From contig NZ_KB907787.1 of assembly GCF_000382205.1 (NCBI RefSeq), forward strand, positions 1,217,176 to 1,281,175: 64,000 nt of DNA, given 5' to 3'. Below are positions 38,808-46,961 of this stretch, piece after piece (within the stretch, counting starts at the first letter, position 1; every line of letters begins with the position of its first letter). The position numbers and the translations under genes were made by a program. Origin of the DNA: Dyadobacter beijingensis DSM 21582. Lineage in GTDB: Bacteria > Bacteroidota > Bacteroidia > Cytophagales > Spirosomataceae. The notes under the pieces were generated by a model. That model saw only the letters and a list, made by a program, of their open reading frames with translations, made no database searches and was not told where the DNA came from.

Positions 38808-40697
38808 ATGAGAATTAAGACCTTTGAAGAGTATAAGGTTGCCTACCAGCAAAGTGTAGACGATCCCGAAGGTTTCTGGGCAGAAGTAGCCCAACAATTT
38901 CAGTGGCGTAAACCGTGGCGGAAAGTGCTGAGCTGGGACTTTCAGGAAGCGCGGACGAAATGGTTTGAAGGTGGTGTGATGAACATCACGGAAAATGCGC
39001 TGGACCGTCACCTGGCCGAACGCGGCGATCAGCCCGCGATTATTTGGGAGCCTAATAATCCCGAAGACCAGGCGGTGACGCTTACTTACCAGGTTTTGTT
39101 TGAACAAGTATGCCGTTTTGCCAATGTGCTCAAAAAGCACGGCGTGCAGAAGGGCGACAGAGTGTGTATATACCTGCCGATGGTACCCGAGCTGGCCGTG
39201 GCCGTGCTCGCCTGCGCACGCATCGGCGCGGTGCATTCGGTGGTATTCGGTGGCTTTTCCGCCAAATCCATCGCCGACCGTATCAATGACGCCGAATGTA
39301 CGATGGTCATCACTTCCGACGGTGCATTTCGCGGCCCGAAAGTGATCCCGATGAAAGACACCGTGGATGAAGCATTGGTACAATGCTCGACTGTGAAGAA
39401 GGTGATCGTGATGACGCGCACCCGCACCCCGGTGCATATGCTCAAAGGCCGTGACCTGTGGTGGGAAGAGGAAGTGAAACAAGTGAATTCCGTATGCCCG
39501 GCCGAGCCGATGGACGCGGAAGATATGCTGTTTATCCTCTACACATCCGGCTCTACCGGTAAGCCGAAGGGCGTCGTGCATACCTGCGGCGGCTACATGG
39601 TGTACGCGACCTACACGTTCGCGAATGTATTCCAGTATGAACCGGGCGAGGTGCATTTCTGTACGGCCGACATCGGCTGGATCACCGGTCACAGCTACAT
39701 CGTGTACGGGCCGCTGTGCTATGGAGCCACTTCGGTGGTGTTCGAGGGCGTTCCTACCTACCCGGATGCGAGCCGTTTCTGGAAAACCGTTGAAAGACAC
39801 AAGGTTAATATTCTGTATACCGCACCAACGGCCATCCGTTCGCTCATGGGCTTCGGATTGGATTATGTCAAAGGGCATGATTTCTCTTCGTTGAAAAAAC
39901 TCGGCTCCGTAGGCGAGCCTATCAACGAGGAAGCATGGCATTGGTACAAAACCAACATCGGCGGCGACCACTGTCCGCTCGTCGATACCTGGTGGCAGAC
40001 CGAAAACGGGGGGATCATGATTTCCCCGCTGGCAGGCGTAACGCCCGAAAAGCCGACATTCGCGACATTGCCATTACCAGGCATTCAGCCGGTACTCGTA
40101 GACGAAGCTGGTAAAGAAATCGAAGGTAACGGCGTGAGCGGTAACCTTTGTATCAAATTTCCGTGGCCGGGCATTATCCGCACCACCTACGGCGACCACG
40201 AGCGCTGCCGCCAAACCTACTTCTCGACCTACCCGGGGATGTACTTCACCGGCGACGGCTGCCTTCGCGATGAGGACGGATACTACCGCATTACCGGCCG
40301 CGTGGACGACGTACTGAACGTTTCCGGTCACCGTATCGGCACCGCGGAAGTAGAAAACGCGATCAACATGCACCTGGGCGTAGTGGAATCCGCCGTGGTA
40401 GGTTATCCGCACGATATCAAAGGCCAGGGCATTTACGCCTACGTGATCGCCGAGCACACTCCCGACGACCCCGAAATGTTCCGCAAAGACATCTCAGCCA
40501 CCGTGTCCCGTATCATCGGCCCGATCGCCAAGCCTGACAAGGTACAATTCGTATCAGGCCTGCCAAAAACACGGTCCGGCAAGATTATGCGCCGGATTTT
40601 GAGAAAGATTTCGGAAGGAGATGTGAGTAATTTGGGTGATACCTCGACGCTGCTCGATCCGGCGGTTGTGGAGGAGATCAAGGCAGGGAAATTGTAA
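38808..40697 (+). CDS. acs: Acetyl-CoA synthetase
   Basis: A 629-residue ligase converting acetate, ATP and CoA to acetyl-CoA. AMP-binding core: YTSGSTGKPKGVVHTCGGY; acyl site region DIGWITGHSYIVYGPL; TWWQTENGGIMISPL; and the C-terminal lid with KTRSGKIMRRILRK, where Lys592 is the catalytic and acetylation-sensitive lysine. The start at ATG 38808 (MRIKTFEEYKVAYQQS) is preferred; the frame stays open to a TTG at 38763. The length is slightly shorter than the approximately 650 of E. coli. A strong hairpin follows at 40720. Confidence 0.96.
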   Translation: MRIKTFEEYKVAYQQSVDDPEGFWAEVAQQFQWRKPWRKVLSWDFQEARTKWFEGGVMNITENALDRHLAERGDQPAIIWEPNNPEDQAVTLTYQVLFEQVCRFANVLKKHGVQKGDRVCIYLPMVPELAVAVLACARIGAVHSVVFGGFSAKSIADRINDAECTMVITSDGAFRGPKVIPMKDTVDEALVQCSTVKKVIVMTRTRTPVHMLKGRDLWWEEEVKQVNSVCPAEPMDAEDMLFILYTSGSTGKPKGVVHTCGGYMVYATYTFANVFQYEPGEVHFCTADIGWITGHSYIVYGPLCYGATSVVFEGVPTYPDASRFWKTVERHKVNILYTAPTAIRSLMGFGLDYVKGHDFSSLKKLGSVGEPINEEAWHWYKTNIGGDHCPLVDTWWQTENGGIMISPLAGVTPEKPTFATLPLPGIQPVLVDEAGKEIEGNGVSGNLCIKFPWPGIIRTTYGDHERCRQTYFSTYPGMYFTGDGCLRDEDGYYRITGRVDDVLNVSGHRIGTAEVENAINMHLGVVESAVVGYPHDIKGQGIYAYVIAEHTPDDPEMFRKDISATVSRIIGPIAKPDKVQFVSGLPKTRSGKIMRRILRKISEGDVSNLGDTSTLLDPAVVEEIKAGKL

Positions 40698-40719
40698 GAT
40701 AGAATATCGTTTCGTTGTG

Positions 40720-40748
40720 ACAAAAGGCCCCGCCGGGGCCTTTTGTCG
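40720..40748 (+). terminator. Terminator-like hairpin after acs
   Basis: A near-perfect stem, ACAAAAGGCCCCG with CGGGGCCTTTTGT, on a 2- to 4-base loop. The T tract lies in the stem and continues GTCGTTTT, so it can act in both directions. Confidence 0.7.
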
Positions 40749-40767
40749 TTTTGGAGTATTGGGATTC

Positions 40768-40873
40768 TAGAAACAGGGAATGCCTCCGGCATTGCATTTG
40801 GTCGCTTGATGTCCGCGTAGTCTCGGTGCTTGAAAAGCGCAGTCGCAACCGCGGAGCGGTTCACTGTTTCTAG
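40768..40873. repeat. Inverted-repeat element with two internal hairpins
   Basis: A 106-base element bounded by a perfect 10-bp inverted repeat, CTAGAAACAG (40768-40777) and CTGTTTCTAG (40864-40873). Inside are two more perfect hairpins at the edges, AATGCC-tcc-GGCATT (40780-40794) and AACCGC-gga-GCGGTT (40847-40861). A GGGATT lies outside each end (40762 and 40881). The folded form would be a branched, cloverleaf-like structure. It lies between two terminators. It contains no gene. I infer a non-autonomous dispersed repeat, but only one copy is in this window. Confidence 0.55.
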
Positions 40874-40892
40874 CAACATCGGGATTGTCAAT

Positions 40893-40913
40893 AAAAAAGG
40901 CCCCGGCGGGGCC
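40893..40913 (-). terminator. Rho-independent terminator of the leftward DinB/Cys-rich gene pair
   Basis: Stem GGCCCC-GGC-GGGGCC (40899-40913), and on the minus strand the stem is followed by TTTTTT (40898-40893). It lies 44 bases beyond the stop of the 52-residue gene. Confidence 0.85.
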
Positions 40914-40956
40914 TCCTACGTTTCAAAACGGACATTTGCCCCTTTTAAAACAAATA

Positions 40957-41115
40957 TTATTTGATTTTGACCGAAGTCACCTTATCCGCAGCGCAGCCGC
41001 ACCCTTTGGCGCAGCCGCCGGTGTTGCGCCGGTCGAAGGACTTCCAGATCCGCCAGCCCATAAAACCGGCTGCCGCGAGGAACAATATCCAGATGATGAT
41101 TTGCTGCGTTTCCAT
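40957..41115 (-). CDS. 52-residue Cys-rich single-span membrane peptide, FeoB-associated-like
   Basis: Short protein starting METQQIIIWILFLAAAGF with one transmembrane helix (about 5-21), then a basic stretch (WRIWKSFDRRN) and a Cys cluster GGCAKGCGCAAD (Cys35, 39, 41). This layout resembles the FeoB-associated Cys-rich membrane protein family (metal-related, role unclear). The start is ATG at 41113-41115, stop TAA at 40957-40959. It lies 18 bases after the DinB-like gene stop, on the same strand, and a terminator follows. No feoA/feoB is seen in this window, so the iron link is only by family likeness. Confidence 0.65.
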   Translation of the reverse strand: METQQIIIWILFLAAAGFMGWRIWKSFDRRNTGGCAKGCGCAADKVTSVKIK

Positions 41116-41133
41116 GCTTCGTTAAACGGTATT

Positions 41134-41670
41134 TCACTGCCAATTGTTCCGCTGCGCCAGGCGGAATGCGTGCTGGTAATGGTGCTCGCTGTGCCAGGCG
41201 TAATTGGCGATCACCTCGTCGAGGCGGAAGGTCTTTTGCGAGCCCGGGTGAAAATAGGTCCGTGCCAGGTCATTTTCATCGAGTGAATTCAGCAACAGCA
41301 CCCAGCGCAAATGTACGTAGCGGATCAGTTGCAGCGAGAGCTCCACCTGGGCGGTTTGCGCGTCGGGGAGCTCGGCCCACAAATGTTCTTCGTACGGCTT
41401 GATGGTCGGGTTGTCCTCCGTCAATGCCAGCCGGCAACGGGTGTAGGCATTAATATGGCTGTCGGCTACGTGGTGGATCAGCTGGCGCACCGTCCAGCCG
41501 TCGGGGCGGTAAGGCGTATCGAGCCGGTGATCATCCCAGCCACCCAGGAGGTTGATAAACTTCGAAGGCAACGCGCTGATGATCTGAATATTGGTCTTGA
41601 TGTCAGCCGGCGAGTAACTGGCCTGCGCCTGGAATTCGCCGATCGGGTATTTGAGTTCGTTCAGGTTCAT
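41134..41670 (-). CDS. DinB-fold putative metal-dependent hydrolase (YfiT/BstA-like)
   Basis: A 178-residue four-helix-bundle protein. It has the three-His metal site of the DinB/YfiT family: RQLIHHVADSH and WHSEHHYQHAF, within the order expected for YfiT. YfiT/BstA relatives transfer bacillithiol to xenobiotics in some bacteria; the substrate here is not known. The ATG at 41670 (MNLNELKYPIGEF) is chosen; the frame stays open to an ATG at 41739, but that start lies inside a repeat element and has no family match. It is followed by the Cys-rich gene and a terminator. Confidence 0.8.
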   Translation of the reverse strand: MNLNELKYPIGEFQAQASYSPADIKTNIQIISALPSKFINLLGGWDDHRLDTPYRPDGWTVRQLIHHVADSHINAYTRCRLALTEDNPTIKPYEEHLWAELPDAQTAQVELSLQLIRYVHLRWVLLLNSLDENDLARTYFHPGSQKTFRLDEVIANYAWHSEHHYQHAFRLAQRNNWQ

Positions 41671-41724
41671 GGTTGGGCGGTAATTTTGACCGGGTTGCCG
41701 GTGCGATGAGTGAATGATTGAATG

Positions 41725-41837
41725 GTCAAGAACAGTCATGTGTAGTCATTTATAGTCATGTGTTGTTTAATTCGAATCCTACTAATGACTGCATGACAAT
41801 GAATGACAACACCTGACAACACATGACTATTCTTGAC
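41725..41837. repeat. Inverted pair of 10-bp-period GTCA-type arrays
   Basis: On the + strand GTCA-starting units begin at 41725, 41735, 41745 and 41755, exactly 10 bp apart. In the second half the reverse complements (TGAC-type) sit at 41785, 41793, 41803, 41813, 41823 and 41833, spacing 8, 10, 10, 10, 10. The outermost units of both arms read GTCAAGAA then a variable base and A, so the whole is an imperfect 113-base inverted repeat with a central spacer of about 25 bases. It occupies most of the gap between the inositol monophosphatase and DinB genes. No coding potential is evident. Confidence 0.75.
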
Positions 41838-41862
41838 CTCCTGACTTTCCTGGCGTTCGGTA

Positions 41863-42657
41863 CTAGAAATTTTCACTAATAACTTGAACGAGCTCCGAAT
41901 GGGCGCCGGGCGCGGCTGCGATGATGTCGCCTCCGAAGAGGTAGTTGTCGCCGCCGTTGAAATCGGTGACCGTGCCGCCTGCTTCCTTGATGAGCAATGT
42001 GCCTGCGGCCATGTCCCAGGAATTGAGGTTATATTCGTAAAAACCATCGAAACGTCCGGCTGCTACATAGGCCAGGTCCACGGCCGCTGCGCCCATTCTC
42101 CGGATGCCGTGCGTGCGCTGCATGAGCAGTTCGAGGATGTACATGTAGCGTTTCTGCTTTTCGAAGCGGTAGTAGGGAAAGCCGGTCGCAATGAGCGCGT
42201 CGGCGAGCTTCGGTACCGTCGATATCCTGATATTCTTGCCGTTACACCACGCGCCGCCGCCCTGCCAGCCGTAGAACATTTCGTTCAGGCTCGGTTCGTG
42301 GATCACGCCGACGAGCAGTTCTTTCCCTCGGGCGAGGCCTACGCTCACGCAGTATACGGGTATACCGTGGATAAAGTTGGTCGTACCATCGAGCGGGTCG
42401 ATGATCCAGTTCAATGCGGTGGGGTCGGGCTCCTGGCCTGTCGTGCCTTCCTCGGTGATGAAGCTGGCCTCGGGCAGGATTTCCTGTAAACCGGCCACAA
42501 GCAGCTTTTCGGCTTCCTTATCTACGTAGGAAACCAGGTTGTTGAGGTCTTTGTACTCGATTTTATCGCGGGAAAAAAGGGCCGCTTCCTGCTGGATAAA
42601 TGAGGACGCCTGCCTTACTATTTCAATGGTTTTTTGTGTCAGCAACTCCAGATCCAT
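41863..42657 (-). CDS. Inositol monophosphatase family protein
   Basis: A 264-residue Mg2+-dependent phosphatase (SuhB/IMPase fold). All metal-site motifs are present: FITEEGTTG, WIIDPLDGTTNFIHG and NSWDMAAGTLLIKEAGG. The substrate could be inositol-1-phosphate or a related sugar phosphate. The ATG at 42657 is preferred; a TTG at 42663 is two codons earlier. Its first 35 bases overlap the end of the DUF4105 gene, so the leftward genes are tightly packed. The downstream gap holds the GTCA repeat element. Confidence 0.92.
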   Translation of the reverse strand: MDLELLTQKTIEIVRQASSFIQQEAALFSRDKIEYKDLNNLVSYVDKEAEKLLVAGLQEILPEASFITEEGTTGQEPDPTALNWIIDPLDGTTNFIHGIPVYCVSVGLARGKELLVGVIHEPSLNEMFYGWQGGGAWCNGKNIRISTVPKLADALIATGFPYYRFEKQKRYMYILELLMQRTHGIRRMGAAAVDLAYVAAGRFDGFYEYNLNSWDMAAGTLLIKEAGGTVTDFNGGDNYLFGGDIIAAAPGAHSELVQVISENF

Positions 42658-43852
42658 ACGCAATCTCCTTTTGGGGAACTTTTGAAAGTGAATTGTTAAT
42701 ATAGTAAACCCTGATGATCAGCGTCGCCAGGATGGGTATGACCACGTAATTGTGCTTCATGACATTGCCCGTTGCGCAAAGTAAGAGAAATGCATAAAAA
42801 ATCAACAAAAACTGAAACCATGCGGGCTTCCTGTTTTTAGAAAGGGCAAAAATGAGCGGCATCCACAGCGGAAACGCCCAAAGCACATCGTAATTCCAGC
42901 TCGTCACGCCGTGGTTGGTACCAAACCACAGTAGTAGCAAAATCCAGCCCGCCAGCCCCGCAATGCCGAACAGGATTTTATCAAACAAAAAATTCACCCG
43001 ATCCGTGCGGATCTGCCAGTAGGTGAATGCCAGCGTAAGGATCGCCAGCGACCAGAACACGACCGTCGGGGTAACGGGGCTGACGGGCGGCGCAGGCGCG
43101 GCTTTGAATATCTCGCGGGTTTCGGACACCAATGGCGCCGTGCCCGTGGCGGTTTTTACCTTCGCGTCGGCAAATGCGGCGGCGAGGTTATCCGGCAGGA
43201 ATGTCGCTTGTTCCGGCGTCGCGATCTCGTCGGACGGCGCACCGATAGCGAGGTCCATACCGAAGTCCGCCCATGGGTTTTGCTTGAATGCATACCGGTC
43301 GATCCACTGGCGGAAGCTCAGTTTTTCTTTGGTATAACCATTGTAAATGAGGCTGTCGCCCACGGCCGATTTCAATGCGACGGTCATGCGGGTGGCGCAG
43401 TTGTCGTAGAAAAATTTGTATTGATACTCCCGGTTTTCAGGCAGGTAATTGTTTTCCAGGAAATTGTACAGCCTTTGTTTTTGGGGAACAGATAAATTCA
43501 AAACCTGCTCGGAAATGGATCGGTTCTCTTCCTGGTAATGCGCTATCTGGTAGGAAAGCGGCGAAACCGAAACACTGTAAGGCAGCGTGCCTCTCAGGAA
43601 TTTGACATAAAAATTACCCTCCTGGAAGCTGAATGTGCCGTAATTGAATGCCCTGTCGATGCCCATCGACGGATCGAAAACCCACAAAACGCTATGCCCG
43701 AAACCCGAATACAGCTCCTGGCCGGGAGCTACGGTAATGAGACTGATTTTAGCATTGGGGCTCAACGTGGTGAATTGTGCCTGGGAAACTGCCGGTTTGA
43801 GCAGCCATAGCAAACATATCAGAAGGGTTAAACAGCTATTCCTCATCTTCAT
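42623..43852 (-). CDS. DUF4105/Lnb-like N-terminal periplasmic domain membrane protein
   Basis: A 409-residue protein with a signal peptide (about 1-26, PAVSQAQF), a periplasmic domain (about 30-225) with GHSVLWVFDP, FNYGTF and YKFFYDNCATRM, the Cys and His elements of the DUF4105 (Lnb N-terminal) family, and four or more membrane helices at the C-terminus (about 270-385). It is common in Bacteroidota; the role is not established. The ATG at 43852 or 43846 begins the signal peptide; the frame opens at 43870. It overlaps rsmI by 17 bases and the phosphatase by 35 bases. Confidence 0.8.
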   Translation of the reverse strand: MKMRNSCLTLLICLLWLLKPAVSQAQFTTLSPNAKISLITVAPGQELYSGFGHSVLWVFDPSMGIDRAFNYGTFSFQEGNFYVKFLRGTLPYSVSVSPLSYQIAHYQEENRSISEQVLNLSVPQKQRLYNFLENNYLPENREYQYKFFYDNCATRMTVALKSAVGDSLIYNGYTKEKLSFRQWIDRYAFKQNPWADFGMDLAIGAPSDEIATPEQATFLPDNLAAAFADAKVKTATGTAPLVSETREIFKAAPAPPVSPVTPTVVFWSLAILTLAFTYWQIRTDRVNFLFDKILFGIAGLAGWILLLLWFGTNHGVTSWNYDVLWAFPLWMPLIFALSKNRKPAWFQFLLIFYAFLLLCATGNVMKHNYVVIPILATLIIRVYYINNSLSKVPQKEIAYGSGVADTKNH

Positions 43853-44537
43853 CGGATTTCTTTTTATCATCGGTTTTGCCGGCCACCACGATCACGATTT
43901 CGCCTTTTACAGGCTTATCGCCGAAATGCGCGATCACCTCGGTGACTGTTCCACGCACATTTTCTTCAAACATTTTACTCAATTCCCGCGACACGGAAAC
44001 TTGCCGGTCGGCCCCGAAATGCTCGGCGAACTGCTGCAATGCCTTCACGAGCCGGTGCGGCGATTCGTAGAAAATCATCGTTCGCTCTTCGGCGGCGAGG
44101 TTTTGCAGGCGCGTTTGGCGCCCTTTTTTGTGGGGTAAAAACCCTTCGAATGTGAAGCGGTCGCTCGGCAGGCCGGAATTGACGAGTGCGGGCACGAATG
44201 CGGTAGGGCCGGGGAGACATTCCACGGTTACGCCCTCGCGGATACACGCACGTACGAGCAGGAAGCCGGGGTCGGACACGGCGGGCGTGCCGGCGTCGGA
44301 TACGAGCGCGAGCGTCTCGCCCTTGCGGATGCGCTCCACCACGCGGGCGACCGTCTGGTGCTCGTTATGAATGTGGTAGCTGTGCAAAGGCTTGGAAATG
44401 CCCAGGTGTTTGAGCAGGTTGCCCGACGTGCGGGTATCTTCTGCCAGGATTGCATCGACGCTTTTGAGGACGTTGATCGCCCTTAATGTAATGTCTTCGA
44501 GGTTGCCGATCGGCGTGGGTACTATATAGAGTTTCAT
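43836..44537 (-). CDS. rsmI: 16S rRNA (cytidine(1402)-2'-O)-methyltransferase RsmI
   Basis: A 233-residue tetrapyrrole-methylase-fold enzyme that methylates C1402 of 16S rRNA. Family marks: [62 protein letters not shown] and IFYESPHRL. The C-terminus ends in a Lys/Asp/Glu-rich tail ([13 protein letters not shown]). It starts four bases inside the phhB stop (ATGA overlap) and itself overlaps the DUF4105 gene, so four genes form one leftward unit. Confidence 0.95.
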   Translation of the reverse strand: MKLYIVPTPIGNLEDITLRAINVLKSVDAILAEDTRTSGNLLKHLGISKPLHSYHIHNEHQTVARVVERIRKGETLALVSDAGTPAVSDPGFLLVRACIREGVTVECLPGPTAFVPALVNSGLPSDRFTFEGFLPHKKGRQTRLQNLAAEERTMIFYESPHRLVKALQQFAEHFGADRQVSVSRELSKMFEENVRGTVTEVIAHFGDKPVKGEIVIVVAGKTDDKKKSDEDEE

Positions 44538-44770
44538 GCGTTATAAATCCGGTCGATCGCCGCCGCCAGTTGGTGGTCCTTTTCCGTTACGACGTCGCCG
44601 GCATCATGGGTATTCAGTTCGAACGTGACTTTGTTGTACATATTGGTCCAGAACGGATGGTGGTCCATTTCATTCACAACATCGGCCACTTTGTTCATAA
44701 AGGTAAAAGCTTCCCGGAAATCCTTGAACGAAAAGCTTTTTTTGAGTTTGTTGTCTTCTTCCTGCCACAT
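44534..44770 (-). CDS. 4a-hydroxytetrahydrobiopterin dehydratase (PCD/PhhB)
   Basis: A 78-residue pterin-4a-carbinolamine dehydratase. The family signature [16 protein letters not shown] then [12 protein letters not shown] is intact, with the conserved His-His-Pro that holds the pterin. The length is at the short end of the family. No aromatic amino-acid hydroxylase gene is in the window. PCD proteins also have other roles, for example in molybdopterin synthesis or as a transcription coactivator. It is first in the four-gene leftward unit with rsmI. Confidence 0.9.
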   Translation of the reverse strand: MWQEEDNKLKKSFSFKDFREAFTFMNKVADVVNEMDHHPFWTNMYNKVTFELNTHDAGDVVTEKDHQLAAAIDRIYNA

Positions 44771-45081
44771 GGTTTTCGGTGTTTTGATGTGAAGTATTTA
44801 GCCAAAATACTTATGCCAGTGCGTGCCGCATTGCTGGTGTCAGGCTGGATTTTTGCACCCGAATATAACGCTATTCTTCCTGAATTTCCTTGTTCCGGTA
44901 GCCGATCCGGATGCATTCGAGTATATTTGAACTTTGGCCGGGCGTAAAGCCGTTACACGTATACGAGGCGGCCGGGCGTGTCGGCCGGAGGCCTCCGCAT
45001 AGCGGGCACGAAGCAGGAGCTTCGCGCCATAGAGTTGATAGATTAATCAAAGCCAGTCCTTCCGAACGGAAGGCAAACATT
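44771..45081. other. Structured gene-free region between phhB and osmC
   Basis: 311 bases without a gene. It has a 10-bp direct repeat GGCCGGGCGT (44936-44945 and 44970-44979), a palindrome GGAGGCCTCC (44987-44996), a hairpin CGAAGC-agga-GCTTCG (45009-45024) and a hairpin CCTTCC-gaac-GGAAGG (45058-45073). The last hides a purine-rich GGAAGG that ends 8 bases before the osmC ATG. An open frame continues upstream from osmC to 44911 but its residues do not fit the family. Confidence 0.55.
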
Positions 45082-45510
45082 ATGAAAGTAGAACTAGTCC
45101 GCGTAAATGACGCCTTCCATTTCGAAGGCACCGGTTCCTCCGAAGTAAAAGTACATACCGATGGCTCGCCTGAAATCGGTGGTGAAAACCTGGGCGTAAG
45201 GCCTATGGAATTACTGCTGATGGGCCTTGCCAGTTGCAGCGCCATCGACGTGGTGCTCATTCTCAAAAAACAGCGCCAGGAAATTACCGACTTCCGCATC
45301 GTGGCCGACGGAGACCGCGAGCAGGAGCCCGATACCCAGCGCAAACCATTCCGCAAGATCCATTTGACATTCAAATTCGCAGGCAATAACCTCGACGAAT
45401 CCAAGATCCAGCGCGCGATCGGGCTTTCGATGGAAAAATACTGCTCGGCGACGGCCCAGCTGGAAGCGCTGGCGACCATTACTTACGACGTTGAAATCGC
45501 CTCAGTTTAG
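45082..45510 (+). CDS. OsmC-family protein
   Basis: A 142-residue protein of the OsmC/Ohr-like peroxidase superfamily. The family marks are GVRPMELLLMGLASCSAIDVV with the Cys after S, and KYCSATAQLE with the second Cys, so both cysteines of the peroxidatic pair are present. It starts MKVELVRVNDAFHFEG. The ATG at 45082 is chosen; the frame opens earlier (44911) but that extension is through hairpin-rich DNA. It is followed by thyA after 7 bases, suggesting co-transcription. Confidence 0.88.
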   Translation: MKVELVRVNDAFHFEGTGSSEVKVHTDGSPEIGGENLGVRPMELLLMGLASCSAIDVVLILKKQRQEITDFRIVADGDREQEPDTQRKPFRKIHLTFKFAGNNLDESKIQRAIGLSMEKYCSATAQLEALATITYDVEIASV

Positions 45511-45517
45511 ATAAATC

Positions 45518-46339
45518 ATGCAACAATACCACGACCTGCTGCGCCATATCCTGAAAGAAGGGGTGAAGAAAACCGATCGCACGGGCACCGGCACGATCAG
45601 TGTGTTCGGCTACCAGATGCGCTTCGACCTGAAAAAGGGCTTCCCGCTCGTGACCACTAAAAAGGTGCATACCAAATCGATCATCCATGAACTGCTGTGG
45701 TTTTTGCAGGGCGATACCAATATCGGTTACCTGAAAGAACATGGCGTGTCGATCTGGGACGAATGGGCGGATGAAAATGGCGACCTGGGCCCGGTATATG
45801 GCAAGCAGTGGCGAAGCTGGGAAGGTGCCGACGGCAAGTCGGTAGACCAGTTGCAGGAAGTTTTGAAACAGCTCAAAAACTCGCCCGATTCGCGCCGCAT
45901 TATCGTTTCGGCCTGGAACCCGTCGGAGCTGCCGCAGATGAAATTGCATCCGTGCCATGCATTGTTCCAGTTTTACGTGGCGCCGCCCGATACCGCGGCC
46001 GGCGAGACGAAGGGTAAGCTATCGTGCCAGCTTTACCAACGCAGTGCCGACGTTTTCCTGGGCGTGCCGTTCAACATTGCCAGCTATGCATTGCTCACGA
46101 TGATGATCGCCCGCGAATGCGACCTCGACCTGGGCGATTTCGTGTGGACCGGCGGCGATACGCACATTTACCTCAACCACCTGGAACAGGTAGAAACGCA
46201 GCTTAGCCGCGAACCGCGCGCATTGCCGGAAATGATCCTGAATCCGGACGTGACGAACGTGCTGGACTTCAAATTTGAAGATTTCGAGCTTGTGAATTAC
46301 AACCCGTGGCCGGGAATCAAGGCGCCGGTGGCAGTGTAA
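45518..46339 (+). CDS. thyA: Thymidylate synthase
   Basis: A 273-residue enzyme making dTMP from dUMP with methylene-tetrahydrofolate. Family marks: [41 protein letters not shown] with the catalytic Cys, [16 protein letters not shown] and [13 protein letters not shown], ending GIKAPVAV. It has an insertion of about nine residues ([16 protein letters not shown]) after the active-site segment relative to E. coli ThyA (264 residues). It lies 7 bases after osmC and 13 before the TRIC gene. Confidence 0.96.
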   Translation: MQQYHDLLRHILKEGVKKTDRTGTGTISVFGYQMRFDLKKGFPLVTTKKVHTKSIIHELLWFLQGDTNIGYLKEHGVSIWDEWADENGDLGPVYGKQWRSWEGADGKSVDQLQEVLKQLKNSPDSRRIIVSAWNPSELPQMKLHPCHALFQFYVAPPDTAAGETKGKLSCQLYQRSADVFLGVPFNIASYALLTMMIARECDLDLGDFVWTGGDTHIYLNHLEQVETQLSREPRALPEMILNPDVTNVLDFKFEDFELVNYNPWPGIKAPVAV

Positions 46340-46352
46340 CCATCGCGGCGGA

Positions 46353-46961
46353 ATGAGCATTCAATACATATTAGAAATTGTCGGGACATTCGCATTCGCG
46401 ATTTCCGGCGCATTGGCTGTGAAGGATCAGAAGCACCAGGATTGGTTTGGTGCGAGCTTCACGGCCTTTATTTCTTCCATCGGCGGCGGGACCCTGCGCG
46501 ACGTGCTGCTTGACAGCTACCCCCTCGTTTGGATCAGTGATATTACGATTATCCATGCCATCATTCTTGGCATTATCGTCACATTTATTTTCTACAAATT
46601 CCTGCTGAGGTTACGGAAGACGTTATTCCTGTTCGATACTTTCGGAATTGCGCTTTTTACATTGGTAGGAACTGAAAAAGCATTGCATCTGGGTGTCAGG
46701 CCGGAAATTGCCGTGATAATGGGCGTTTTTACGGCCACGATGGGCGGTGTGATCCGCGATGTAATGACGAACGAGATCCCCATCATTTATCGTAAAGAAG
46801 TCTATGCCACGGCCTGCTTCACGGGCGCCTGCGTGTACCTGATACTCGATAGCCTGGGCGTCGAACGCAATACCACCTTCATTTTGGCCGCATTGGTGAT
46901 CATCGTGATCCGCATTCTGGCCGTACGTTACCAATGGAGCGTTCCGCGTTTTTTCAGGTAA
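46353..46961 (+). CDS. TRIC-family (UPF0126) cation channel protein
   Basis: A 202-residue inner-membrane protein with six or seven helices made of two repeated halves: the first has SSIGGGTLRDVLL, the second has TMGGVIRDVMT. This duplicated glycine-rich loop is the trimeric intracellular cation channel signature. Family members are potassium-permeable channels; substrate and role in bacteria are still uncertain. The ATG at 46353 fits the LEIVGTFAFAISGALAV start. Its stop is followed by a hairpin whose T tract faces the other strand. Confidence 0.88.
   Translation: MSIQYILEIVGTFAFAISGALAVKDQKHQDWFGASFTAFISSIGGGTLRDVLLDSYPLVWISDITIIHAIILGIIVTFIFYKFLLRLRKTLFLFDTFGIALFTLVGTEKALHLGVRPEIAVIMGVFTATMGGVIRDVMTNEIPIIYRKEVYATACFTGACVYLILDSLGVERNTTFILAALVIIVIRILAVRYQWSVPRFFR

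Noticed and set aside
41768..41785. A tRNA T-arm-like TTCGAATCC
   Set aside because: No acceptor stem, D arm, anticodon arm or 3' partner could be found around it on either strand.
41725..41837. CRISPR-like array
   Set aside because: The repeat period is 10 bp and the units face each other, so it has no repeat-spacer structure.
44911..45081. N-terminal extension of the OsmC protein
   Set aside because: The frame is open, but its residues do not match the family and it runs through direct repeats and hairpins; the ATG at 45082 starts the known fold.
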